A stretch of DNA of 10,966 bases from Verrucomicrobiales bacterium (GTDB lineage Bacteria > Verrucomicrobiota > Verrucomicrobiia > Methylacidiphilales > JAAUTS01): the NCBI GenBank assembly GCA_031279715.1, contig JAITHY010000252.1, positions 1-10,966 on the forward strand, written 5' to 3'. Every line of letters starts with the position of its first letter. The first letter of the stretch is position 1. Below, in pieces: positions 1 to 6,154 of this stretch. The translations under genes and the position numbers were made by a program. The notes under the pieces are model-generated. The model saw nothing but the letters and a program-made list of their open reading frames with translations. It was not told the DNA's origin and searched no databases.

Positions 1-66
1 GCAACTGGCCTCTTCCCATTCCTCGCCAAGCCGCAGCATGGACTGTATTGCAGGTTCAATTTCCAT
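1..66 (-). CDS. 5' end of an unidentified gene running off the window
   Basis: Reading the minus strand from the ATG at 66-64 gives 22 uninterrupted codons beginning MEIEPAIQSMLRLGEEWEEA, still open at the window edge. An acidic, amphipathic N-terminus like this is protein-like, but it is too short to assign to a family. The upstream stretch (67-80) gives only a weak purine run (ACGGGGC) as a ribosome site. The 21-bp repeat array lies about 105-205 bp upstream of this start and could belong to its control region. It could also be a chance open frame. Confidence 0.35.
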   Translation of the reverse strand, partial: MEIEPAIQSMLRLGEEWEEASC

Positions 67-170
67 GCCCCGTTTTAAACTTCAGGCACGGCCTCTTCCA
101 CTCAATTTAGCGAGGAACCCTGTTTTTGTTCATACGAATGCTCCGGTGGGGGTTAAATGAGGCAAAACGG

Positions 171-270
171 GAGTTGCCCGAACGACTCGGGGAGTTGCCC
201 GAATGACTCGGGGAGTTGCCCGAACGACTCGGGGAGTTGCCCGAACGACTCGGGGAATTGCCCGAATGAT
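171..270. repeat. Tandem repeat, 21-bp unit, four full copies plus one partial
   Basis: Copies begin at 171, 192, 213, 234 and 255, spaced exactly 21 bp. The unit reads GAGTTGCCCGAAY followed by GACTCGGG, where Y alternates C and T. Each full copy holds a small dyad, CCCGA and TCGGG around a 5-base loop, at 177-191, 198-212, 219-233 and 240-254. The fifth copy begins GAATTG and decays after CCCGA. All copies point the same way with no intervening spacers. The period equals about two helical turns, so a repeated protein-binding site is possible; a neutral minisatellite is equally possible. Confidence 0.9.
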
Positions 271-471
271 TGCGCAAGTCCCTGCCGTTGTGTTAATTAA
301 GCTGAAAACGCTCTGGGGAAGAGTAAAAAGGGCTGAAAAAACGGCTTGGAAGGCGGCAAAGATTCCGCCCCTTACGAGCGAACTAGGCGGAGGTGGCTCA
401 TAAGGCGAATTGTATTCTGCACCATAGGACGCCCAAGCTATACAAAAACCATGCCCCGTCAAGGTTTTTTT

Positions 472-493
472 ATAGTTTTTGAAAACTATTTTT
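472..493 (+). terminator. AT-rich hairpin followed by a T run
   Basis: ATAGTTTT at 472-479 is the exact reverse complement of AAAACTAT at 482-489. A run of five Ts follows (489-493). The stem has only one G-C pair on each side, so it would be weak. There is no gene immediately upstream on the plus strand that needs a terminator. It may be a leftover of a mobile element end. Confidence 0.3.
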
Positions 494-561
494 CACGGAG
501 GCGGGAATCTTCCAGAGCTAACCGACATCCAAGAACAGCATCCCAAAAGCAACTGTGTTTT

Positions 562-1025
562 TTAATTTTTTTTGGGAGGAGTGAAAGGGTTATGTTTAAG
601 GGTGGCGCTGGCCGCGCCGCTGTCGCAGTTAAAAGGCGCCAGGCCTGCGAGAGCGGCGACCTGGTTGCGGTTGTAGGTGCCGAGGTTTGCCGCGCCGGGT
701 CGGGACGCTTTTCCCGGCCAAACTTGGCCAGGACATCGAGCCGGTCGGTTTTGGCGAGTCGTCCCTCGCTTCTGGCGAAGTCGCGCACGCGGGCCGGGTT
801 GATCACGCTGAGGGTGAGGTTGGCGGCAAAACAGGCGTCACGCAAGGCGTGATGGTAGCTGCCGGTGGCTTCGCAGATCAGGTGGTGTCCCGCGCAGGCG
901 TTGACCAACTCGGTCAGGCCCCGGGCATCATTGGTGATGACGCGCGGGAGGTTGAGGGTTTCGGCGTGGATGTCAATTTTGCTTTTGGCGGCATCGGCGC
1001 CGACATAGATGGCATGGTCAGTCAT
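562..1025 (-). pseudogene. IS110-family DEDD transposase, internally deleted and frameshifted
   Basis: The ATG at 1025-1023 follows AAGGAAAAGCC, a good ribosome site, so I prefer it to the ATG at 1058. The N-terminal RuvC-like DEDD domain is well kept: VGADAAKSKID (Asp11), ICEATGSY (Glu52) and KTDRLD (Asp94, Asp97). About 111 codons in, near 690, the frame breaks. The shifted frame reads NLGTYNRNQVAALAGLAPFN then CDSG, the hallmark of the C-terminal Transposase_20 domain. That is followed directly by AASATLKHNP, which in full-length relatives lies about 20 or more residues further on, and then a stop at 562-564. So the middle of the protein and part of the C-terminus are gone. Full-length relatives have about 320-420 residues. 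No active transposase can be made from this copy. Confidence 0.85.
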
Positions 1026-1169
1026 GGCTTTTCCTTGTTGATGCGAACTCAGCGGCAAGCTAAACTTCCCACTGGTTCAGGCAACTGTTCAAGCTCAAAC
1101 CAACAGGCGGCGGCGGATCCCGCTTTACGACGCACTCCAGGTGCCAGGGGCAACGCTCTCGCCACCGCC

Positions 1170-1201
1170 GAACCTGCGGGAGTTGCAACTCCCGCAGGTT
1201 C
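1170..1201. repeat. Perfect 32-bp palindrome
   Basis: The 16 bases GAACCTGCGGGAGTTG at 1170-1185 are followed at once by their exact reverse complement at 1186-1201, with no spacer. It lies upstream of the IS110 transposase start. It could be a cruciform-forming site, a dyad for a dimeric protein, the joint of an inverted duplication, or part of the IS left end. Its GGGAGTTGC core also occurs in the 21-bp tandem array about 1 kb away. Confidence 0.85.
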
Positions 1202-1270
1202 CCATTGGTTAAATCACACGTTAGTGTGCGATTCACCTATCACTTTACCACACCGGACTACATACAAGGG

Positions 1271-1361
1271 GGGGCGCCGCCACGCCGGCAAGGAGCGCCG
1301 CCACGTTGACGACAGAGTGTCGTCACACTGGCGGCAAGGCGTCGCCACGCCGCCGACAAGG
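1271..1361. repeat. G+C-rich imperfect repeats with a long hairpin
   Basis: The 11-base string GCGCCGCCACG occurs at 1274-1284 and again at 1295-1305, 21 bp apart. A degenerate third version (GGCGTCGCCACG) sits near 1338-1349. Overlapping this is a hairpin at 1297-1335: GCCGCCA pairs with TGGCGGC, then a 3/3 internal loop, then TGACGACA pairs with TGTCGTCA across a GAG loop. It resembles dispersed intergenic repeat elements, but I cannot match it to a named family. Confidence 0.6.
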
Positions 1362-1458
1362 GCATTTTGCGCCAAAAAAAGCGTGTATTTAAGGGGGAGG
1401 CCGGGCAGGCCCCGGCGTGCGAATCTGCGAATTTTACTTGAAATTTTTGATTTGTACG

Positions 1459-1477
1459 CCCGCAAGGATGCGGGTTT
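1459..1477 (+). terminator. G+C-rich hairpin with short T tail
   Basis: CCCGCA (1459-1464) and TGCGGG (1469-1474) pair perfectly across an AGGA loop and are followed by TTT only. The T tail is short and there is no gene just upstream on this strand. A repeat-type (REP-like) hairpin is as likely as a terminator. Confidence 0.3.
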
Positions 1478-1639
1478 CCCACAGGCTGTCAACAACTTTT
1501 TTTAGGCCGAAAGACGGTGGCAATCCTGCGCGTCGTTGCTAGCGGAGGCTGGGCAGGCAAGTTTTGCCGGAGTCGCTGACGGCGTTGGAATGAGCCCCTG
1601 ATGGATTGGCAAGACATTGCTTGCTGAAATCGCAATTCA

Positions 1640-2638
1640 ATGCCAGCCTGTTCCCTTATGAAAAAAGTCATCCTCGCCATCCTCGGCATCAGTGTGCTGG
1701 GCGCTCTGATCGTCAGCCTGCTGGTTAATTTGTGCCTCATCGTCAGCGCCGGAGACCGCTCCAGCGGCAACACCCGCAGGTTTCACGAGGCATACCACTC
1801 CGGCAAACACAAAGGCCAAAAAGTCGCCATTATTGACCTGTCGGGAGTCATCAGCTACGGCGCGCCCGGCGGCTTGAACATGGCGGACGAATTCCTCGCC
1901 AAACTGGGGCAGGCCGCTGACGATGACACCACGCGCGCCGTCCTCGTCCGCATCAACAGCCCCGGCGGGGAAGTCACCGCCAGCGATGTCCTTTACCACG
2001 CGCTGAAAAAAGCGGACCGGAAAAAACCCGTCGTCTCATACATCCAGACCGTCGGCGCGTCCGGCGCGTACTACTCCGCCGTCGGTACGCGCCACATCAT
2101 GGCAAACGAACTGAGCCTCACCGCCAGCATCGGCGTTATCATGCAAAGTTTGAATTTTCAAGGACTCGCCGACAAAGTCGGCGTGGCCAGCCTGACCTTC
2201 AAATCCGGAAAAATGAAAGACATGCTCAACCCCTTCCGCCCCGCCACCGACGAGGAAAAAACCTACGCGCAGGATTTAATCAACGAGACCTACGGCAAAT
2301 TCGTCGGCATCGTCGCCAGGGAACGCAAACTCGATGAAACAGCCTTGCGAGAAGGCATCGCTGACGGTCGCGTGGTGAGCGGCAAGACCGCCGCCCGTGA
2401 GCATCTCATTGACGCCACGGGTTACATCGAGGACGCCCTGGCCAAGGCGAAAGAACTCGCCGGACTGCCCGCCGACGCCCGGGTGGTTGAACTGCAAGCC
2501 CCGTTCAGCCTTGCGCAATTATTCCGAATTTTTGGAAACTCACCACTGGAAAAAATCGAGCTGAACATCAGCCCGCGAAGCGCGCGGCTGGAGGCGGGCA
2601 AGCTCTACTACATCTCCGAGATGAGCCTGGCGCGCTGA
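1640..2638 (+). CDS. sppA: SppA-type signal peptide peptidase (S49 family)
   Basis: This is a membrane-anchored serine protease of the short SppA type, which degrades signal peptides left in the membrane after secretion. At 332 residues it has the length of the single-domain form. A single hydrophobic anchor covers about residues 9-36. The Clp/crotonase-like core follows, with RINSPGGEV near 112-120, the nucleophile Ser141 in GASGAYYSA, and Lys193 in SGKMKD. Ser and Lys are 52 residues apart, the spacing of the Ser-Lys dyad in the Bacillus subtilis enzyme. The ATG at 1658 (MKKVILAILG) is a plausible alternative start; neither start has a clear ribosome site. The stop is 2 bp before the next gene, so the two are probably cotranscribed. 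The family is clear; the exact substrate is inferred. Confidence 0.9.
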   Translation: MPACSLMKKVILAILGISVLGALIVSLLVNLCLIVSAGDRSSGNTRRFHEAYHSGKHKGQKVAIIDLSGVISYGAPGGLNMADEFLAKLGQAADDDTTRAVLVRINSPGGEVTASDVLYHALKKADRKKPVVSYIQTVGASGAYYSAVGTRHIMANELSLTASIGVIMQSLNFQGLADKVGVASLTFKSGKMKDMLNPFRPATDEEKTYAQDLINETYGKFVGIVARERKLDETALREGIADGRVVSGKTAAREHLIDATGYIEDALAKAKELAGLPADARVVELQAPFSLAQLFRIFGNSPLEKIELNISPRSARLEAGKLYYISEMSLAR

Positions 2639-2640
2639 CC

Positions 2641-3396
2641 ATGAACCCCACCGTCATTGTTGCTCTCCAAATAACGGCGGCGCTAACGGCGGCGGTTTTC
2701 CCCCTGTGGATTGCCTGCCGCCGCCAAAAACCCGGCCACACCCCTGAAATTCCGTTAAAATTACGCGACATTTTTTTTCCCGCAATCTTTCCAATGGCTG
2801 TTTTCAGCCTGTCCAGAAACTTTTGGTTTCTTGTCCCGGCCATCTTTATTTGGCTCATGATCATCGCCGGGACGTTTAAGAAACGCGGCGCGTCCGCCCC
2901 AAACTATTGGCAGCTTAACTGGCGCGACTGTTTTTCATATTTCAAAACCGCGACACTCTTTTGCCTGATTATTTTCCTGCCGCTGTCCATCACGATTCTA
3001 ATCGTTGGGCAAATTTGCCTGTATTTCGGCTGCAAATTCACCCAACCCATCGTTGAGGAATTAATCCAACTCAACACCTGGAAACCAGCCGCCGCTTTTT
3101 TGACCGGCGCCGTCATCATCGCCCCGCTGTGGGAGGAACTGTATTTTCGCGGCATCTTGTACCCCGTGCTGAAAAAATTCATGCCCCTGGGCTGGGCGAT
3201 GTTTGGCTCATCGCTGGCGTGGGCGCTCATCCATTGGCATTGGCCGGTGTTCCTGCCGTTCACCTTCCTTGGCTGCGCCCTGTGCCTGCTGTACGAACAA
3301 ACCGGCAAAATCGGCAATGCCATCGCCGCGCATATGATTTTTAACACACTCAACATAACTCTGTTATTGCTTGAAAAATATTATGGCAACACCTGA
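2641..3396 (+). CDS. CPBP family intramembrane glutamic endopeptidase
   Basis: This is a polytopic membrane protein of 251 residues with several hydrophobic segments (about 5-24, 38-80, 100-130, 150-165, 185-215 and 230-245). It carries the CPBP (Abi/Rce1-like) signature: E165-E166-x-x-x-R170 in EELYFR, a second motif with His198 in WALIH, and H231-x-x-x-N235 in HMIFNTLN. The second motif has Trp194 where Phe is usual (FxxxH). Members cleave inside membranes, including CAAX-type substrates in eukaryotes; bacterial roles include bacteriocin immunity and processing, mostly unproven. It starts 2 bp after sppA and its 3' end overlaps thiL by 14 bp. Pairing with SppA suggests membrane protein or peptide turnover, but that is inference from neighbourhood. 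Confidence 0.85.
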   Translation: MNPTVIVALQITAALTAAVFPLWIACRRQKPGHTPEIPLKLRDIFFPAIFPMAVFSLSRNFWFLVPAIFIWLMIIAGTFKKRGASAPNYWQLNWRDCFSYFKTATLFCLIIFLPLSITILIVGQICLYFGCKFTQPIVEELIQLNTWKPAAAFLTGAVIIAPLWEELYFRGILYPVLKKFMPLGWAMFGSSLAWALIHWHWPVFLPFTFLGCALCLLYEQTGKIGNAIAAHMIFNTLNITLLLLEKYYGNT

Positions 3397-4297
3397 CAAA
3401 CTCACCGAGGACCATTGGATCCGCCGCTGGCTCGCGCGCTGGGACATGCCGCGCAACCTCACCGTCAGCGCGGGCGACGACTGCGCCGTGCTGCCCGCGC
3501 CCGCCGCTGACCATGACCTCGTGCTCAAAACCGACGCCATCGTGCAAGACGTGCATTTCACCGTCAGCGCCCCGCCGCAACGCATCGGACAAAAAGCCGT
3601 CAACCGCGTCCTGAGTGATTTCGCCGCGATGGGCGCAACGCCGCTGACGCTGATGGTCAGCGTCGGCCTCCCGAAAAAACTCAACCCCGCCTTCGTGGAA
3701 AAATGCTATGCCGGCATGTCGCGCGCCGCCGCCAGGTTCAACGTCACCCTCGCCGGCGGCGAAACCACGCGCAGCCGCGAGTTATGGTTCACCGTCAGCG
3801 GCATCGGCAAAATCCGGAAAGGCACGGCCCTGCTCCGCTCCACCGCCGCCGCCGGTGACTTCATCTTCGTCACCGGCGCCCTCGGCGGCGCGCCGCGAAC
3901 AAGCCGCCATTTGAACTTCACCCCGCGCCTCGCCGAAGGGCAGTGGCTCGCCGCCCATCACCTCGCCAGCGCCATGATGGACTTGAGCGACGGCCTTGGC
4001 AAAGACCTCCCCCGCCTCGCCGCCGCGTCAAGATTGGGATTCACCATCAGCGCCGCCGCGCTTCCCGTCACCCGCGGCCGCACCCGGCATGCCGCTGTCA
4101 ATGACGGCGAGGATTTTGAATTGTTGTTCACCGTTCGTCCGGAAAAACTAAGCGCGCTGACCTTGACCTGGCCGTTCAAAACCAAATTCACACCCATCGG
4201 CGTCATGGTCAGCGGCAAAAAAAACGACACCGACGGCCTGACCTTCAGCGGGTTTGACCATCTGCGAACCCGCTCCACCTCACCCCTTGCCGGCTAG
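3383..4297 (+). CDS. thiL: Thiamine-monophosphate kinase
   Basis: ThiL phosphorylates thiamine monophosphate with ATP to give thiamine diphosphate, the active cofactor; it is cytoplasmic. The 304-residue protein shows the ThiL/PurM-like motifs in order: GDDCAVL (31-37), KTDAIVQDVHF (49-59, usually TDxLVEGVHF), LSDFAAMGA (77-85), GGETT (125-129, usually GGDT), MDLSDGLGKDL (199-209) and GEDFELLFT (242-250). I chose the ATG at 3383; a TTG at 3371 is in frame but less likely. The start overlaps the preceding membrane protease gene, so translation is probably coupled. No other thiamine gene is nearby, so the clustering looks positional. Three exact CCGTCAGCG words lie in it, all in the same frame. 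Confidence 0.92.
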   Translation: MATPDKLTEDHWIRRWLARWDMPRNLTVSAGDDCAVLPAPAADHDLVLKTDAIVQDVHFTVSAPPQRIGQKAVNRVLSDFAAMGATPLTLMVSVGLPKKLNPAFVEKCYAGMSRAAARFNVTLAGGETTRSRELWFTVSGIGKIRKGTALLRSTAAAGDFIFVTGALGGAPRTSRHLNFTPRLAEGQWLAAHHLASAMMDLSDGLGKDLPRLAAASRLGFTISAAALPVTRGRTRHAAVNDGEDFELLFTVRPEKLSALTLTWPFKTKFTPIGVMVSGKKNDTDGLTFSGFDHLRTRSTSPLAG

Positions 4298-4315
4298 CCG
4301 ACATTGTCCATTATT

Positions 4316-5245
4316 TCATTCGCGCCCCGCCAGCCACCGCTCCGCCTCAATCCCCGCCATGCAGCCGGCGCCGGCGGCGGTGATCGCCTGGCGATAGGCC
4401 GAGTCCGCGCAATCACCGGCGACGAACACCCCCTCCACGTTGGTGCGCGCACCCTTGACGGGAATGATGAAACCCGTCTCGTCCATGTCAATAACGCCCT
4501 TGAACAAGCGCGTGTTTGGCTCATGACCGATGGCGACAAACACGCCGGCACACGCCAACGTTGACCCTTCGCCGGTTTTCACGTTGCGGATTTTCACGCC
4601 CGTCACCTTGTCCTGGCAAACATCCAGCACCCCTTCCACCACCGTGTCCCAAACCGGTTTGATTTTCGGGTTCGCCAGCGTGCGCTCCGTCATCACGCGC
4701 GAGGCGCGCAGCCGGTCGCGACGATGAATCATATACACCACTGAACCGAAGCGCGTCAAATAATTCGCCTCCTCGCACGCCGAGTCGCCGCCGCCGATGA
4801 CCGTCAGCGGCTGGTCGCGGAAGATGGGCAGCGCCCCGTCACACGTCGCGCAATACGTCACGCCCTTGTTCTCCAACTCACCCTCCCCCCGCACACCAAG
4901 GCGGCGGTGCCCCGCGCCAGTGGCGATAATCACCGACTTGGCCGGCAGCTCCCTGCCGTCCACCGTCAGCGTGAATGGCCGCCGGGAAAAATCCACCCGC
5001 TCCACCACGCTCATGTATTGCACTTGCGCGCCGAACCGGACCGCCTGCTCCTGCATCTCCATCATCAGCGTGTTGCCGTCCACGCCCTTGCTGAAACCGG
5101 GAAAATTCTCCACGACGGTCGTCGTCGTCAACAACCCGCCCGGTTGCGCGCCAGTCACCAGCAGCGGCTTGAGGTTTGCCCGCGCGGTGTAAATCGCCGC
5201 GGTCCATCCGGCGCAACCGGAACCGATAATGACCACATTTTCCAT
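4316..5245 (-). CDS. trxB: Thioredoxin-disulfide reductase (NADPH)
   Basis: TrxB is a cytoplasmic FAD enzyme that passes electrons from NADPH to thioredoxin. The 309-residue product has the FAD-binding loop GSGCAGWTAA (8-17; the family usually has GSGPAG, so Pro is replaced by Cys), the redox pair C132-A-T-C135 in TYCATCDGALP, the NADPH site GGGDSACEE (151-159) with HRRDRLRAS (174-182), and the C-terminal FAD loop AGDCAD followed by YRQAITAAGAGCMAGIEAE. Length is normal. It converges on thiL with an 18-bp gap and is divergent from the dUTPase gene. There is no ribosome site before the ATG; a TATAAC box ends 7 bp upstream, which suggests a leaderless mRNA. Confidence 0.95.
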   Translation of the reverse strand: MENVVIIGSGCAGWTAAIYTARANLKPLLVTGAQPGGLLTTTTVVENFPGFSKGVDGNTLMMEMQEQAVRFGAQVQYMSVVERVDFSRRPFTLTVDGRELPAKSVIIATGAGHRRLGVRGEGELENKGVTYCATCDGALPIFRDQPLTVIGGGDSACEEANYLTRFGSVVYMIHRRDRLRASRVMTERTLANPKIKPVWDTVVEGVLDVCQDKVTGVKIRNVKTGEGSTLACAGVFVAIGHEPNTRLFKGVIDMDETGFIIPVKGARTNVEGVFVAGDCADSAYRQAITAAGAGCMAGIEAERWLAGRE

Positions 5246-5252
5246 GAGTTTT

Positions 5253-5281
5253 GTTATAGGGAGAATGACCGTCAGCGCCAG
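5253..5281 (-). promoter_or_regulatory. Possible trxB promoter close to the start codon
   Basis: On the minus strand, TATAAC (5258-5253, five of six matches to the -10 consensus) lies 17 bp downstream of CTGGCG (5281-5276, a poor -35). The -10 box ends 7 bp before the trxB ATG, so transcription would begin at or next to the start codon. The copy of CCGTCAGCG at 5269-5277 lies across the spacer and the edge of the -35. Confidence 0.4.
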
Positions 5282-5304
5282 TTTTTATTCTTTCCCCGCT
5301 GAAG

Positions 5305-5706
5305 ATGACCGCTAATGTTGACGCCATGAGCCAGCCAGACAAATTCGAGGAAATCTTTCGCTTGCAAGCCGTGTTAAACAACCGCATCGGCGTCAACCTT
5401 GACCAGTTGCCCGACACGGAAAAAGCCAGGTGGGTGTTGAATTACACCCGCGCCATGTCGCAGGAAATGGCGGAACTCATCGACAGCGTCCCGTGGAAAT
5501 GGTGGGCGAAGTATCAGCGGTTCGACGAGCAAAACGCGCGCGTGGAGGTTATTGACTTGTTCCACTTCCTCGTCTCCATCGCCCAAACGCTGGGCATGAC
5601 CGCTGACGATGTGTTCCAAGCCTACGTCAAAAAGAACGAGGTCAACCATCAGCGGCAGGAAAGCGGCTACGTCAAAAAAGACGAGAATGACTCAAAGCAC
5701 ATTTGA
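5305..5706 (+). CDS. Dimeric (all-alpha) dUTPase, MazG-like superfamily
   Basis: This protein of 133 residues resembles the dUTPase_2 family, which hydrolyses dUTP (and dUDP in characterised members) to dUMP, keeping uracil out of DNA and feeding dTMP synthesis. Metal-binding helices are visible: QEMAELIDSVPWKWW (Glu54, Glu57) and RVEVIDLFHFLVS (Glu81, Asp84). The C-terminal YVKKNEVNHQRQESGYVKK matches the family's KN-N-RQ-GY nucleotide-binding region. It is compact, lacking the insertions of the longer Campylobacter and trypanosomatid enzymes. An in-frame ATG at 5326 (MSQPDKFEEI) may be the true start; neither start has a good ribosome site. It is unrelated to the trimeric Dut enzyme of most bacteria. 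The stop lies 10 bp from that of the convergent thioesterase. Confidence 0.85.
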   Translation: MTANVDAMSQPDKFEEIFRLQAVLNNRIGVNLDQLPDTEKARWVLNYTRAMSQEMAELIDSVPWKWWAKYQRFDEQNARVEVIDLFHFLVSIAQTLGMTADDVFQAYVKKNEVNHQRQESGYVKKDENDSKHI

Positions 5707-5716
5707 CACTGGCGCG

Positions 5717-6154
5717 TCATTCGTCCACCAACCGCGGCCACTTGGCGCGCCAGTCCTTGCGCAATGAGCGCGGGCGCCCGGTGCGAAGCTGCACCGTCAC
5801 CATCGTCTGCCGGCAACGGCAGAATACCGCGCCGTCAGCGGCGTTGGAGATGACCGTCTCAATATAGAAGCGGATTTTCTCCATGCCCGCCAGCCGCGAG
5901 TGCGCCCGCAAGTCGTCACCGAGCCGCGCGGGTTTGAGATAATCAATCTCCGTGCGCGCCACCACCGGGCATTCCCCGGCGGCCATCGCCGTCAGCGGCC
6001 AGCCGAGTTTTTCCGCGAGGTCGGAGCGGGCGATTTCCACCATCCGCAAATACGCCGCGTTGTGCACCACGCCGCCCGCGTCTGTGTCAAAAAAGTACAC
6101 CGTCAGCGGGATGATGATTTCGGGGGTGTCCGGCAACTCATGGTCAGCGTTCAT
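5717..6154 (-). CDS. YbgC-like acyl-CoA thioesterase (hotdog fold)
   Basis: This 145-residue protein belongs to the 4-hydroxybenzoyl-CoA thioesterase/YbgC group, which hydrolyses acyl-CoA thioesters. The active-site segment YFFDTDAGGVVHNAAYL (20-36) matches the YxxDTDAGGVVYHxxYL signature, with the catalytic Asp at 23 or 25. Downstream, VVARTEIDYLKPARLGDD fits the family's central strand and helix. The start ATG (6154-6152) overlaps the ppk2 stop as ATGA, giving translational coupling, with GGCAGG just upstream inside ppk2. A longer open frame starts at 6268 but overlaps ppk2 and is unlikely. YbgC often neighbours tol-pal genes; none is seen here, so the physiological substrate is unknown. 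Confidence 0.88.
   Translation of the reverse strand: MNADHELPDTPEIIIPLTVYFFDTDAGGVVHNAAYLRMVEIARSDLAEKLGWPLTAMAAGECPVVARTEIDYLKPARLGDDLRAHSRLAGMEKIRFYIETVISNAADGAVFCRCRQTMVTVQLRTGRPRSLRKDWRAKWPRLVDE

Larger units (their letters stand above)
67..561. other. Non-coding stretch between the left partial gene and the IS110 relic
   Basis: I see no convincing gene here. The stretch holds the 21-bp tandem array (171-270), an AT-richer segment (about 285-360) and a low-G+C hairpin followed by Ts (472-493). Short open frames exist on both strands (for example 203-403 plus and 130-462 minus), but they owe their length to the repeat, whose period is a multiple of three. They encode low-complexity Thr/Arg/Gly/Val or Arg/Ala/Thr/Pro strings with no recognisable domain. 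There is no copy of the CCGTCAGCG word found everywhere else in the window. Confidence 0.6.
562..1210 (-). mobile_element. Remnant of an IS110-family insertion sequence
   Basis: This combines the decayed transposase (562-1025) with the non-coding stretch on its 5' side (about 1026-1210), where elements of this family carry their left end. In the IS110 group the left end encodes the guide (bridge) RNA that pairs with donor and target DNA. I see no terminal inverted repeats, as expected for IS110 elements, and I cannot define the ends; the limits given are approximate. With the transposase broken, the element should be immobile by itself. Confidence 0.5.
1026..1639. other. Non-coding stretch between the IS110 relic and sppA
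   Basis: I find no gene here. From left to right it holds the probable IS110 left end (about 1026-1210), a perfect 32-bp palindrome (1170-1201), a small CACAC-GTTA-GTGTG hairpin (1215-1228), G+C-rich near-repeats and a long hairpin (1271-1361), and a CCCGCA-AGGA-TGCGGG hairpin (1459-1474). The open frames at 1214-1495 and 1258-1482 (minus) and 687-1505 (plus) have composition typical of repeat DNA and no recognisable domain. The first exact CCGTCAGCG word of the window appears at 1574-1582 on the minus strand, where recognisable chromosomal sequence resumes. Confidence 0.55.

Noticed and set aside
171..270. CRISPR array
   Set aside because: Units abut with no variable spacers between them and there are no cas genes; it is a plain tandem repeat.
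203..403. Small repeat-encoded protein beginning MTRGVARTTRGVAR
   Set aside because: The frame stays open only because the 21-bp unit is a multiple of three; the opposite strand is equally open (130-462) and neither has a recognisable domain.
687..1505. Long plus-strand open frame (272 codons) across the IS110 relic
   Set aside because: It is antisense to the recognisable DEDD transposase domain and continues into hairpin repeats; it has no domain, no ribosome site and a mosaic composition.
3371..3382. thiL starting at TTG 3371
   Set aside because: An ATG four codons later gives a normal ThiL N-terminus; TTG is the less likely start.
5707..5716. Bidirectional terminator between the convergent dUTPase and thioesterase genes
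   Set aside because: The gap is 10 bp and I see no hairpin with a T run; any terminator must lie inside a gene or be factor-dependent.
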